Shown here one piece after another: positions 17,258 to 27,863 of a stretch of 64,000 nt of DNA. Numbering within the stretch: position 1 is the first letter of the stretch; every line of letters starts with the position of its first letter. The translations under genes were made by a program, and so were the position numbers. The notes under the pieces are model-generated. The model was not told the origin of the DNA and did not search any database. It was given only the letters and a program-made list of their open reading frames with translations. This DNA comes from Candidatus Levybacteria bacterium RIFCSPHIGHO2_01_FULL_36_15b (GTDB lineage: Bacteria; Patescibacteria; Microgenomatia; Levybacterales; UBA12049): positions 87,834-151,833 of the forward strand of contig MFNK01000012.1 of NCBI GenBank assembly GCA_001782045.1, written 5' to 3'.

Positions 17258-17830
17258 ATGATTGGTTCGTTAAACGGTAAGGTTGATTTACTTCAAAGAC
17301 CTAATGCAATAATTGATGTTAACGGCGTTGGCTACAAAGTTTTAGTAGCTGATAGTGTTTATAAAAAGCTTACGGTCGGGGATAAGCTCAAAATTTTCAC
17401 ATACACATATGTAAGAGAAGATGCTTTAGATCTTTTTGGATTCTTAGAAATAGAGGATTTAAAACTTTTCGAAAGCTTAATTACTGTTTCGGGAATTGGC
17501 CCAAAAACTGCATTAAACATTTTTTCCTTCGGGGAACGAAAAGATATTATTGAAGCAATTGTTAAAGGTGACGCTTTATTTTTTACATCTGTTCCAAGAC
17601 TTGGAACAAAAAATGCGCAAAAAATAATAATTGAACTTAAAAACAAGATGGGAGGAGACGGAATAGTTGATTTATCGGGCAAGGATTTAATAGAGAACAT
17701 AGAAGCGGTAGAGGCTTTGAAAAACTTCGGTTTTAGCGCAAACGAGGCACAAAAAGCATTGAGGGGCTTAAGCTCGGGACTTTCTACAGAAGATAAAATC
17801 AAGCAGGCGCTTAAATCTTTAGGAAGGTAA
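17258..17830 (+). CDS. ruvA: Holliday junction DNA helicase subunit RuvA
   Basis: 190 residues. The N-terminal OB-like domain ([21 protein letters not shown]) is followed by tandem helix-hairpin-helix motifs ([16 protein letters not shown] and [19 protein letters not shown]). A C-terminal three-helix domain binds RuvB ([20 protein letters not shown]). It tetramerises on four-way junctions and loads RuvB. ruvB starts 1 nt after its stop. Confidence 0.96.
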   Translation: MIGSLNGKVDLLQRPNAIIDVNGVGYKVLVADSVYKKLTVGDKLKIFTYTYVREDALDLFGFLEIEDLKLFESLITVSGIGPKTALNIFSFGERKDIIEAIVKGDALFFTSVPRLGTKNAQKIIIELKNKMGGDGIVDLSGKDLIENIEAVEALKNFGFSANEAQKALRGLSSGLSTEDKIKQALKSLGR

Positions 17831-17831
17831 A

Positions 17832-18908
17832 ATGGCAAAAGACAAAAAAACAACAATTGAAAAAGTCCATTCGGCAGGTTCGACAAGCTCACTGCAAGCC
17901 GGCTCTGGACAAGAAACTCCGGAAGAAGAAGTTTTGTTTACATCCTTGCGGGCTTCCGTATGGGACGAATTTTATGGCCAAAAAAACGTAAAACAGGCAT
18001 TAAACATTGCAATTTCCGCCGCTAAAAAAAGAAAAGAACCAATAGAGCATATTTTGCTATATGGGCCTCCCGGCCTTGGAAAAACTACACTATCACACTT
18101 AATTGCAAAAGAAATGAATGTAAACATTAGAGTAACATCTGGACCTGCAATTGAGCGAGCCGGGGATTTAGCCTCCATCTTAACCAATTTGGAAAAGGGC
18201 GATATACTTTTTATCGACGAAGTACATAGGTTAAACAAGGTAGTTGAAGAAACACTTTATCCTGCAATGGAAGACTATGCGCTAGATATTATTATAGGCA
18301 AAGGACCATCTGCGCGCACGTTAAGGTTGGATCTTCCCCAGTTTACAATAATAGGCGCGACAACAAGGATTGGATTGATGTCAGCGCCCCTTAGAGACCG
18401 TTTTGGAGTAATTCACAGGCTTGCTTTTTATGAGCCGGATGAGCTTTTTGAAATTATAAGAAAAGGAGCATTAAAGTTAAAGACTAAAATAGATAAAGAT
18501 TCTATTGCAGAAATTGCAGCTAGAGCAAGGGGTACGCCTAGAATAGCACTTAAGATACTAAAGCGAATAAGAGATTTTGCTCAAGTCCACTCAACTGGCG
18601 AAATCACCAAAGACATTACGGATAAAGCCCTAAAAATGCTCGATGTAGACTCTGTGGGATTGGATAACAGCGATATTAGATATCTAAAAGCAATAATTGA
18701 TAAGCATGGAGGAGGACCTGTTGGAGTTGAGACACTGGCCTCAACAATAAGCGAGGACACAGGAACAATAGAAGAAGTAATAGAGCCATATTTGCTTCAA
18801 ATAGGCTTTCTTAAAAAAGCACCTAGAGGAAGGCTTGCAACCCCAGCTGCATATAAGCACTTAGGAATCGATTTGCCAAAATCCTCAAAACAGCAAAAAC
18901 TCATCTAG
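17832..18908 (+). CDS. ruvB: Holliday junction DNA helicase motor RuvB
   Basis: 358 residues. An unusual low-complexity N-terminal extension of about 35 residues precedes the normal RuvB start. Walker [11 protein letters not shown] (about 77-86) and Walker B DEVHRL mark the AAA+ domain. The winged-helix C-terminal domain has the family [11 protein letters not shown] segment. It drives branch migration with RuvA. A GGAAGG Shine-Dalgarno just before the ATG supports translation coupled to ruvA. Confidence 0.97.
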   Translation: MAKDKKTTIEKVHSAGSTSSLQAGSGQETPEEEVLFTSLRASVWDEFYGQKNVKQALNIAISAAKKRKEPIEHILLYGPPGLGKTTLSHLIAKEMNVNIRVTSGPAIERAGDLASILTNLEKGDILFIDEVHRLNKVVEETLYPAMEDYALDIIIGKGPSARTLRLDLPQFTIIGATTRIGLMSAPLRDRFGVIHRLAFYEPDELFEIIRKGALKLKTKIDKDSIAEIAARARGTPRIALKILKRIRDFAQVHSTGEITKDITDKALKMLDVDSVGLDNSDIRYLKAIIDKHGGGPVGVETLASTISEDTGTIEEVIEPYLLQIGFLKKAPRGRLATPAAYKHLGIDLPKSSKQQKLI

Positions 18909-18909
18909 C

Positions 18910-18938
18910 TTGACAAAAAGTAAGCCTGCTGATAGTAT
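18910..18938 (+). promoter_or_regulatory. sigma-70 promoter: TTGACA, 17-nt spacer, TAGTAT
   Basis: TTGACA (18910-18915) and TAGTAT (18933-18938) are separated by exactly 17 nt. The -10 ends 8 nt before the GTG at 18947. It overlaps the ruvB stop codon region. Confidence 0.6.
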
Positions 18939-18946
18939 TCACAATT

Positions 18947-19315
18947 GTGTCTAGACTAGAAACCTCGTTAGGAATATTTGAAGCTCATATACGTCGTGAG
19001 CATGTGGACATAGAAAGAAATGGTTCACATGAGATTACTTATTTAAAATCAGGAATAGTAGATAGACTAAGAGAGAAAAGAAGAATAGCAGAACTAATTT
19101 CAAGTTCATCAGGTACCTTAAAAGCACCCGCTGCAGTAGCTGTTACAGCCTATGATTCAAGTGTTGGGCTTATGAGGGGGGAAGGTAAAAGGGTTATCAG
19201 GGGATTAGTACTTGGAGTTTTGGTCGGTAAAGCTTTAGACAAAGCGGAAACAATATTTCAAAGAGACGCTGATTTAGCTGGAATTCACCAGGAAGCTATC
19301 GAAAACGCCTCTTAG
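18947..19315 (+). CDS. hypothetical protein of 122 residues
   Basis: Starts at GTG 18947, just behind a complete promoter. The first half is polar and charged (helical, Arg/Glu-rich). The second half includes a small-residue stretch (APAAVAVTAYDSS) and a hydrophobic GLVLGVLVGKAL that may touch a membrane. I recognise no family. It is unlikely to be part of ruv function despite adjacency, because it has its own promoter. Its end overlaps a small minus-strand frame by 20 nt. Confidence 0.65.
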   Translation: MSRLETSLGIFEAHIRREHVDIERNGSHEITYLKSGIVDRLREKRRIAELISSSSGTLKAPAAVAVTAYDSSVGLMRGEGKRVIRGLVLGVLVGKALDKAETIFQRDADLAGIHQEAIENAS

Positions 19316-19472
19316 ATTTTTTCCCTTTAATAAATACCACTTTTTCTTTAGGAAAATTAAATTCACCATTCATTGCTTTTATAATTTCTAAAGGCGTTGC
19401 ATCTCTTCTTCCTAATATATCAGGTTCTGGGCGGGGATTGAAATTTCTCAACAATGCCTCTAGTGATGCCAC
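19296..19472 (-). CDS. small hypothetical protein (58 residues)
   Basis: An open frame from GTG 19472 to TAG 19296. The product is soluble and basic at its end (residues FIKGKKSKRRFR), with a plausible SLEALLRNFNPRPEPDIL start. It fills a stretch otherwise without a gene, and codon use looks like its neighbours. A weak -10 (TAAACT on the minus strand) lies 6 nt before the GTG. No family recognised. It could be spurious; conservation in relatives would decide. Confidence 0.4.
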   Translation of the reverse strand: MASLEALLRNFNPRPEPDILGRRDATPLEIIKAMNGEFNFPKEKVVFIKGKKSKRRFR

Positions 19473-19514
19473 TAATTTAGTTTAGTAAAATAATTTATTT
19501 TATGTCAAGAGGCT

Positions 19515-21863
19515 TTATTTAAGGCCTAAATAAAAGAATTTCTGCAATGGAGATAACGTTATTACCAATTGCAAAACTATTGTTAGAATAACAGATGCAA
19601 CTAATAGCTTGTTTAGCTTAAGTATAGAATGTCCGCGAACCAAAAAGGCCAAGCTCATATGAGAAAACACTAGCACGTTAAATATTATTGTTCTTGCAAA
19701 AATTTCAGATTTGTTTTGCAATAAAAAATAAAACAAAACCAGAAGTAGTGCAGACAGTCCGAATCCAATGGCAAGAATTAAACCAATTCTATGTGGGGTT
19801 AAAATACCTTGATTTATATCCCTGGGTCTCTCTTTAAGCACAGCAGAGCTTCTATTGTCGCTAGCTAGTGCTAAAGCAGGAAGTCCGTCTGTGACAAGAT
19901 TTATCCATAAAATTTGAGTTGGAAGAAGCGGGTCGGGCAACTTAAGTAGAGCCGCAAAGAAAATCAAAGAAATTTCGGATAGGTTTCCAGACAGAAGATA
20001 AGTTATAGATTTTACAATATTTGCATAGATTGTTCTTCCTTCTAAAACTGCTCTAATAAGCGTTGAATAATTATCATCAGACAATATTATGTCAGCAGAT
20101 TCTTTAGCTACGTCTGTTCCGGATTGTCCCATTGCAATTCCAACGTCGGCTTTTTTAAGCGCAAGCGAATCATTTACACCATCTCCTGTAACTCCGACAA
20201 TAAAACCTAAATTTTTATAAATAGTTGTAAGTCTTAGTTTATCTTCTGGTTTTGTTCTTGCAAAAATCCTAATATTTAAAATTATTTTTGCAAGCTCCCC
20301 ATCGCTTATTTTATCTAAATCCTCTCCTGTTAAAACATCTTCATCTTTTTCTATCAGACCTATTTCTTTGGCAATAGTTAAGGCGGTAAATTCGTTGTCG
20401 CCAGTTACCATAATTGTTTTTATCCCAGCTTCTTTTGCGCTTTTTATAGCCTCAATTGTTTCTTCTCGAGGAGGATCATATATTCCTGTAAATCCTAAAA
20501 ACTTCAAATCTTTTTCAAGGGCATTTCTATTATTTAGGCTCTCGCCGCTTAGCTCTTTATAGCCAAATCCAATTACTCTAAAGCCCTTTTTTGCAAAACT
20601 CTCAATTCGTTTTTGAATATCTTCTTTATCCTTTTCGGTACTTAATTCTAAAAGATTTTCAGGCGCACCTCTTACAAAAACATATTTTTTTCCATCCTCC
20701 TCCCAAATACTTGTTATTAGTTTTGTATTCGGGTCAAACATAAACTCATCTACTACTTTTCCTTTACCGGTAAGTCTTTCGAAATCTTTGTATTTTTCTT
20801 TTGTCCATAAAAGAAGCGAGCCATCTGTCTTGTCTCCAACGGCTTCAAAGCCTTCGGCTTTCTGAACGATTGTTGCGCTGTTTCCTATTAAACTAGCTTT
20901 GTGGATTAACTCTAGGTTTTCTTTTTTTGAAACCCAAAAGTCTTTAACCACCATTTTATTTTGCGTCAGGGTGCCTGTTTTATCAGATAAAATTATCTGA
21001 ACCGCACCCAGGGTTTCAACAGCTGACATTTTTCGAACAATTGCATTTTTCTTTGCCATCTTAGCAGTGCCAATTGCAAGGGCTATTGTAAGTACCGCAG
21101 GAAGTCCCTCTGGAATTACTGCAACGGCAGCGGAAATAGAAAGAAGAATTAAATCAAATATATTTCTTCCTTGGGTAATACCAATTGGAATTAAAAGAAG
21201 CGAAATAAATATTGCAATAATTGAAATAATTTTTCCTAAACTTGATAAGTTTTTCTGCAACGGAGTAGGTGCTGTTTCTATATTTACTAAGCTTTGGGCA
21301 ATTTGGCCAAAGCGGGTTGAATGTCCCGTCTTTTCAACTAAAAAACGACCCCTGCCTCTAGAAACAATAGTTCCTCCAAAGATCTCGTCGTTTAATGCTT
21401 TTATTACAGGTAGGGATTCTCCTGTTAAAACAGATTCATCAATTTCCAGATGTCTGCTAAAAATAAGTTTTCCATCCGCTGGAATACTTTCCCCCTCATT
21501 TAATAAAATAATATCTCCAGGTACAATTTGTGACGTTTCAATTTCTTGTCTTTTTCCGTCTCTTATTACAACACATTTGTTTTTTATGTAGCTTTTTAAT
21601 TTTTCTAATGATTTTTCTGCATTATATTCCTGAAAAAACCCGAATACTGCGCTCAAAATCAGTATTGCAAGAATAAAACTTGCATCTACAATATTTCCTA
21701 TTAAAAAAGAAAAAGCTGCGCCCGTAAAAAGAATTGCGTTTAAAAGAGTTTTAAATTGGGAAAGAAAAGCGGAAATTATGCTGTAGCGTCTTTCAACTTT
21801 TATTTCATTTTTCCCATACTGCAATAGAAGTTCCGCTGCTTTTTTGGAGGATAATCCCTGCAT
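19515..21863 (-). CDS. P-type ATPase, Ca2+-type (P2A-like)
   Basis: 782 residues. An N-terminal cation-ATPase domain precedes the actuator TGES loop. PEGLP in membrane segment 4 is typical of P2 pumps. The phosphorylation site DKTGTLTQNK has its Asp at 294, and the hinge is GDGVNDSLALKKADVG. ILWINLVTDGLPALAL in M6 matches the Ca2+-pump type. It should export Ca2+ or a similar divalent ion at the membrane. The hairpin at 19514-19534 (8-bp AT stem) spans the stop codon and may help end transcription. A TAGAAT lies 6 nt before the ATG on the minus strand. Confidence 0.92.
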   Translation of the reverse strand: MQGLSSKKAAELLLQYGKNEIKVERRYSIISAFLSQFKTLLNAILFTGAAFSFLIGNIVDASFILAILILSAVFGFFQEYNAEKSLEKLKSYIKNKCVVIRDGKRQEIETSQIVPGDIILLNEGESIPADGKLIFSRHLEIDESVLTGESLPVIKALNDEIFGGTIVSRGRGRFLVEKTGHSTRFGQIAQSLVNIETAPTPLQKNLSSLGKIISIIAIFISLLLIPIGITQGRNIFDLILLSISAAVAVIPEGLPAVLTIALAIGTAKMAKKNAIVRKMSAVETLGAVQIILSDKTGTLTQNKMVVKDFWVSKKENLELIHKASLIGNSATIVQKAEGFEAVGDKTDGSLLLWTKEKYKDFERLTGKGKVVDEFMFDPNTKLITSIWEEDGKKYVFVRGAPENLLELSTEKDKEDIQKRIESFAKKGFRVIGFGYKELSGESLNNRNALEKDLKFLGFTGIYDPPREETIEAIKSAKEAGIKTIMVTGDNEFTALTIAKEIGLIEKDEDVLTGEDLDKISDGELAKIILNIRIFARTKPEDKLRLTTIYKNLGFIVGVTGDGVNDSLALKKADVGIAMGQSGTDVAKESADIILSDDNYSTLIRAVLEGRTIYANIVKSITYLLSGNLSEISLIFFAALLKLPDPLLPTQILWINLVTDGLPALALASDNRSSAVLKERPRDINQGILTPHRIGLILAIGFGLSALLLVLFYFLLQNKSEIFARTIIFNVLVFSHMSLAFLVRGHSILKLNKLLVASVILTIVLQLVITLSPLQKFFYLGLK

Positions 21864-21881
21864 TATTCTATTCTAGCGAAG

Positions 21882-23414
21882 TTAGTACTGATAATCTAGT
21901 TTGGGACGATACTGCAGTGCTTCTGCAATATGAGATGCTTTAATATCTTTTGTGCCCTCAAGATCAGCAATAGTTCGCGCAAGCTTAATTACCCTTTGAT
22001 AGCTTCTTGCGGAAAGCTGCATTTTGGAAACAGCTAGTTTTAAAAGCTCTAAGCAATCTTCAGATAGCTGGCAATATTTTTTAATGTCTTTATTTATCAT
22101 CTCTGCATTTGAAGAAATTTTAGTTCCCTTAAATCTCTTTGTTTGTAAGTCTCTTGCTTTTTGAACTCTTTTCCTAATAGCATAGGAGTCTTCATTTTTG
22201 GTTTTTTGAGCACTCGTTAACTTTTCTACTTTTACAGCAGGAACGTCCAAATGAATGTCAATTCTATCTAGCATTGGGCCCGAAACTTTTTTCTGGTAGC
22301 GCAAAATCTGAGCAGGAGCGCAAGTACAATTCCGGCTTTTATCACCAAAAAATCCGCATGGGCATGGGTTTTGAGCAGCAAACAGCAAAAACTTAGAAGG
22401 AAAAGTTAGTCTTTTAGAAGCCCTAGAAATAGTTACAAAACCATCTTCTAGGGGTTGTCTTAATGCTTCTAAAACATGTCTTGGAAATTCCGGAAATTCA
22501 TCCAAAAATAAAACTCCCCGATGAGCAAGCGATACTTCCCCGGGTTTAGGGTTGGCGCTTCCTCCAATAAGTCCTATATGTGAAGTTGTGTGGTGCGGGC
22601 TTCTAAACGGCCTTTTAGTAATTATTGGATTTCCGTCCAAAAGCCCAGAGATGCTATATATTTTGGTAACCTCTAAGGCTTCATCCAGGGTAAGTTTAGG
22701 TAGAATTGACGGGAGAGTTCTTGCGAGTAAGGTTTTTCCGGCCCCTGGTGGACCTTTTAAAATAATATTGTGTCCGCCAGCTGCTGCTATTTCCACAGCT
22801 CTTTTTGCCTGTTCTTGTCCCGCAACGTCGCTCATATCAAAGTCAAAACTTACTGTATTTTCGAATCTGTCTAAACTTATATATTTTGCGGGGTTGATTT
22901 TCTCTTCTCCAGCCAAGTGTTTTACGAGAGAAACCAAAGACTCAACAGGATAGACTTCTATATTCTTAACTATTGATGCTTCTTGTGAATTTATTTTCGG
23001 TAAAAATATTTGGCTTATTTTTTTATCCTTTGCCATTAAAACTTGTGGCAAGACGCCATTTGTGTAACGCAATTTCCCATCTAAAGAAAGCTCTCCGGTA
23101 AAAAACAGATTATCTATTTTTACCTCAATTTGGCCATCCGCTAGCAAGAGCCCAATGGCAATTGGTAGATCATAAGATGATCCTTCTTTAGGTAAATCAG
23201 CTGGAGCCAAATTTACTGTTATTCTTTTTGCAGGAAAATCAAACCCGGAATTTTTTACAGCAGATCTTACCCTTTCTCTTGCTTCCTCAACTGCCTTATC
23301 CGGAAGCCCGACAATTGTAAAAGAGGGAAGCCCTTGTCCTTGAACGTCAACCTCTATTTCTATCGGAATAGCATCGAGTCCTAAAACCGCAGCAGAAGTA
23401 ACTTTTGCGATCAT
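21882..23414 (-). CDS. comM: YifB/ComM-family Mg-chelatase-like AAA+ ATPase
   Basis: 510 residues: an N-terminal Lon-protease-like (ChlI) domain, a central AAA+ domain with Walker A GPPGAGKTLLART near 219-231, and a C-terminal Mg-chelatase domain with LSARSYQRVIKLARTIADL. A Cys cluster (NPCPCGFFGD, NCTCAP) matches the family. ComM promotes branch migration of recombination intermediates during natural transformation. Many CPR bacteria carry competence genes, so this fits. Next to purA, same strand. Confidence 0.93.
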   Translation of the reverse strand: MIAKVTSAAVLGLDAIPIEIEVDVQGQGLPSFTIVGLPDKAVEEARERVRSAVKNSGFDFPAKRITVNLAPADLPKEGSSYDLPIAIGLLLADGQIEVKIDNLFFTGELSLDGKLRYTNGVLPQVLMAKDKKISQIFLPKINSQEASIVKNIEVYPVESLVSLVKHLAGEEKINPAKYISLDRFENTVSFDFDMSDVAGQEQAKRAVEIAAAGGHNIILKGPPGAGKTLLARTLPSILPKLTLDEALEVTKIYSISGLLDGNPIITKRPFRSPHHTTSHIGLIGGSANPKPGEVSLAHRGVLFLDEFPEFPRHVLEALRQPLEDGFVTISRASKRLTFPSKFLLFAAQNPCPCGFFGDKSRNCTCAPAQILRYQKKVSGPMLDRIDIHLDVPAVKVEKLTSAQKTKNEDSYAIRKRVQKARDLQTKRFKGTKISSNAEMINKDIKKYCQLSEDCLELLKLAVSKMQLSARSYQRVIKLARTIADLEGTKDIKASHIAEALQYRPKLDYQY

Positions 23415-23445
23415 AAGAGTAGACTAACAAAAAAGAAGCAACGGT

Positions 23446-24752
<1,307 letters not shown>

Positions 24753-24761
24753 AGAGCCCAA

Positions 24762-26525
24762 ATGGATGACGTATCAAGAGTTAGAGAAAAAATAGATTTA
24801 GTCTCCTTTATTTCGGAATTTATAACTCTAAAAAAAGCAGGAAGAAATTTTAGGGCACTTTGTCCCTTCCACAACGAGAAAAGCCCTTCATTTATGGTTT
24901 CTCCCGAGCGGCAAATTTGGCACTGTTTTGGATGCGGCAAGGGCGGGGATTCTTTTACGTTTTTAATGGAATATGAAAACATGGAATTTCCGGAAGCCTT
25001 GCGAACTTTGGCAAAAAAAGCAGGCATTGAGCTTAAAGAATCAGACTTTAGAAAAACACAAACCTCCGAAAAGGAGAAGATATTTGAAATTAACAAACTA
25101 GCTTTAAAATATTATAAGTATTTACTTTTAGAGCATAAAATAGGGAAAAACGCCCTTGAATATTTGACAAAAAAAAGAGGCTTAAACAAGGGTATTATCG
25201 ATACGTTTGAAATTGGATTTGCACCGGCATCTGCGTCTTCTCTTTCAGGGTATTTAATAAACAAAAAAAAATATAAATCAAAAGATCTTTTTTTAGCAGG
25301 AATATCATTCGAAAGAGGAGGCAAAGCTTTTGATTTTTTCAGAGGCAGAATTATTTTCCCTCTTTATGATCACAGAGGAAATGTTTTAGGCTTTTCTGGC
25401 AGAGCCCTAAACGAGAGCGATATGCCAAAGTATATTAATACTAGGGAAACTCTTGTTTATCACAAAGGTAGCGTGTTTTTTGGCCTGAATTTGGCAAAAG
25501 AAGATATAAAGCAAAAGCAAAATGCAATCTTAGTAGAAGGGGAGTTTGATATGATTTCTCTTTTTACCCAAGGCTTTAAAAATGTTGTTGCCATAAAGGG
25601 AACTGCCTTAACGGAAGATCAGGTAGCATTAATTTCCCGCTTTACTCCCAAATTAACATTCTGTTTTGATCAAGATAGCGCTGGATTTGAGGCAACAAAG
25701 CGAAGCCTTGCAATTATAGAACAAAGAGGGCTTCCTGCAAATATTATAGATTTAAAAGACGCAAAAGATCCGGACGAGGCAATAAGAAAAAATCCTCTCG
25801 AATTTAAAAAAGAACTAAATAATGCTCCAAATGTTTATGACTATTTTATAGATTATTATCTTTTAAACAATCCAAAAGAAAAAGCGGAAGGAAAAAGAAA
25901 AATAACAGAAGAAATACTTCCTATTATTTCAAGAATATCCAACGAAATTATTAAAGAACATTATCTTAAAAAACTTGCCATTCAGCTTGATACATCAGTA
26001 GATTCTATAAATAAAGAAGTCGAAAAAATACAAACCAAAAAGGAGGAAGACAAGATTATAGTAGCTCAAAACAAAAGCAGGGACAGACGCGAACTTTTAG
26101 AGGAATATGTCCTTGCCCTGGCTTTACAAAGCGAGAAAATAAGCGAAGTTTTAGAAGAAAACAAAGAAGAATTAGAAAAATATGTCTTTAAAACACCCTC
26201 CTATCAAAAAATCCTAGATTTGCTTTCCGAGTTTTACGTAAAAAATAAAAACGAAACTATTAAGCAATTTTCAAATTATTTACCAAAAGAACTCTTAAAA
26301 TCATTTGATTTTTTATACCTTTATCCGGTGCCAAAGTTTGCCACAGAAGAAAAGTATAGAGCTGAAATAAAAAAAGTAAGCAAAGAATTATTAGCAATTT
26401 ATTTAAAAGAAAGATTAAGAGAGGTAACGGATAAAATAAAAAATACAAAAAAAATCGAGGATAAAAACAGTTTGCAGAAAGAATATGCTCAAATCCTGTC
26501 CCTCATTAGGCAAACGCGAGTTTAA
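24762..26525 (+). CDS. dnaG: DNA primase DnaG
   Basis: 587 residues. The CHC2 zinc ribbon has ligands C34, H37, C55 and C58. The catalytic core starts near 120, with the TOPRIM motif ILVEGEFDMISL at about 252-263 and the metal-binding FDQDSAGFEA. A helical C-terminal domain should contact the replicative helicase. It synthesises RNA primers for replication. Followed by rpoD 36 nt later, the classic macromolecular-synthesis pair. Confidence 0.96.
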   Translation: MDDVSRVREKIDLVSFISEFITLKKAGRNFRALCPFHNEKSPSFMVSPERQIWHCFGCGKGGDSFTFLMEYENMEFPEALRTLAKKAGIELKESDFRKTQTSEKEKIFEINKLALKYYKYLLLEHKIGKNALEYLTKKRGLNKGIIDTFEIGFAPASASSLSGYLINKKKYKSKDLFLAGISFERGGKAFDFFRGRIIFPLYDHRGNVLGFSGRALNESDMPKYINTRETLVYHKGSVFFGLNLAKEDIKQKQNAILVEGEFDMISLFTQGFKNVVAIKGTALTEDQVALISRFTPKLTFCFDQDSAGFEATKRSLAIIEQRGLPANIIDLKDAKDPDEAIRKNPLEFKKELNNAPNVYDYFIDYYLLNNPKEKAEGKRKITEEILPIISRISNEIIKEHYLKKLAIQLDTSVDSINKEVEKIQTKKEEDKIIVAQNKSRDRRELLEEYVLALALQSEKISEVLEENKEELEKYVFKTPSYQKILDLLSEFYVKNKNETIKQFSNYLPKELLKSFDFLYLYPVPKFATEEKYRAEIKKVSKELLAIYLKERLREVTDKIKNTKKIEDKNSLQKEYAQILSLIRQTRV

Positions 26526-26540
26526 TTTGTAACACAAAGA

Positions 26541-26549
26541 TGCTAAAAT
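26541..26549 (+). promoter_or_regulatory. extended -10 (TGC TAAAAT) of rpoD
   Basis: TGC plus TAAAAT between dnaG and rpoD ends 12 nt before the rpoD ATG, suggesting rpoD can be transcribed on its own. Confidence 0.5.
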
Positions 26550-26561
26550 AGATATACTTTT

Positions 26562-27638
26562 ATGAAGCAACCCGACTTAATTTCAGATATAGTTTCTAGT
26601 GCAAAAAAGAGGGGATATATCACTCAGGAAGAAATATTGTCCCTTTATCCCAAGCCCGAACAGCACATAGATGAACTTGATAAGCTTTATAACAAGCTAA
26701 TAAGGTCTGATATTGATGTTTTTGAATCCGTAGCCGCAGAAGCAGATGAAGAAAAACCGATAGAGGATTTGGAAAAAGAGCTGGAGGCACTTACTGTATT
26801 AACGGAAGGAACAGTTTCCGACCCTGTAAGGATGTATCTTAAAGAAATTGGAAGAATTCCTCTTTTAACATTTGATCAGGAAATTTCCCTTGCTAAAAAA
26901 GTAGAAAAATCAGATAAAAAAGCAAAGCAAATGCTAATAAACTCAAATTTAAGACTGGTGGTTTCAATTGCAAAAAAATATGTAGGAAGAGGGCTAACGT
27001 TACTCGATTTAATTCAGGAAGGAAACCAGGGATTAATTAGAGCAGTAGAAAAATATGACTGGAGAAGGGGCTTTAAGTTTTCAACTTACGCAACGTGGTG
27101 GATAAGACAATCAATAACCAGAGCTATTGCAGACCAGGCAAGAACTATAAGAATTCCGGTCCATATGGTCGAGAATATAAATAGATTTTTGCGAGCTTCA
27201 AGAAAATTAATGCAAGAGTTGGGAAGAGAACCAACGCCAGAAGAGGTTGCAAAAACACTAGGGATTGAGCCTGATAAAGCTTTAGAAATAATAAAAATAT
27301 CTCAGGAGCCAGCAAGTTTGGAATCGCCTGTTGGAGATGAGGAAGATAGTAAATTAGGCGATTTTATTCATGATACATCCGCTCCCACCCTTTTTGATAC
27401 TGCTTCACGCGAGCTACTCAAAGAACAAATAGAGCAAGTATTGTCTACTCTTTCCGATAGGGAAAAAAGAGTTTTGGAAGAAAGGTTTGGTTTAAAAGAC
27501 GGCCGACCAAAAACACTTGAAGAAGTAGGGAAAATGTTTGCAGTAACAAGAGAGCGAATAAGGCAAATTGAGGCAAAGGCGTTGCGAAAGCTTCGACACC
27601 CTTCCCGAGGAAATAAATTGAAAGACTACCTAGCTTAG
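26562..27638 (+). CDS. rpoD: RNA polymerase primary sigma factor RpoD/SigA
   Basis: 358 residues. A short region 1.1-like segment (about 1-55) is followed by region 1.2 ([17 protein letters not shown]) and region 2 ([20 protein letters not shown], then [17 protein letters not shown], which reads the -10). Region 3 and region 4 ([20 protein letters not shown], -35 binding) follow. It is the housekeeping sigma factor. It lies in tandem with dnaG. Confidence 0.97.
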   Translation: MKQPDLISDIVSSAKKRGYITQEEILSLYPKPEQHIDELDKLYNKLIRSDIDVFESVAAEADEEKPIEDLEKELEALTVLTEGTVSDPVRMYLKEIGRIPLLTFDQEISLAKKVEKSDKKAKQMLINSNLRLVVSIAKKYVGRGLTLLDLIQEGNQGLIRAVEKYDWRRGFKFSTYATWWIRQSITRAIADQARTIRIPVHMVENINRFLRASRKLMQELGREPTPEEVAKTLGIEPDKALEIIKISQEPASLESPVGDEEDSKLGDFIHDTSAPTLFDTASRELLKEQIEQVLSTLSDREKRVLEERFGLKDGRPKTLEEVGKMFAVTRERIRQIEAKALRKLRHPSRGNKLKDYLA

Positions 27639-27832
27639 GATGGTTTATTTATTGTTTCTCTAGCTTCCAAATCTTTCGATGGATAACGCTGGACAGTTAT
27701 TGGAAAATCTTCGGAATGCAAATTACTGGATGGTTCAAATAAGGCATCGAACGCTTCTCCGAAACTTTCTGCTTCTTGTCTAAATGAGGCAATTGCGGGA
27801 TCTTGGGGGCGCTTTTCAGATTCCAAAGCCAT
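27635..27832 (-). CDS. small hypothetical protein (65 residues)
   Basis: An ATG-started frame overlapping the rpoD end tail to tail by 4 nt. The product is soluble, acidic in the middle ([13 protein letters not shown]) and shows no family I know. On the minus strand a TTGACA lies about 40 nt before the ATG, with an AACAAT at an 18-nt spacing and only a few nt from the ATG, so a promoter is plausible. Length and the neat tail overlap favour a real gene. Confidence 0.5.
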   Translation of the reverse strand: MALESEKRPQDPAIASFRQEAESFGEAFDALFEPSSNLHSEDFPITVQRYPSKDLEARETINKPS

Positions 27833-27863
27833 GAACTATTGTTGTCAAAAAAGCTGATTATTG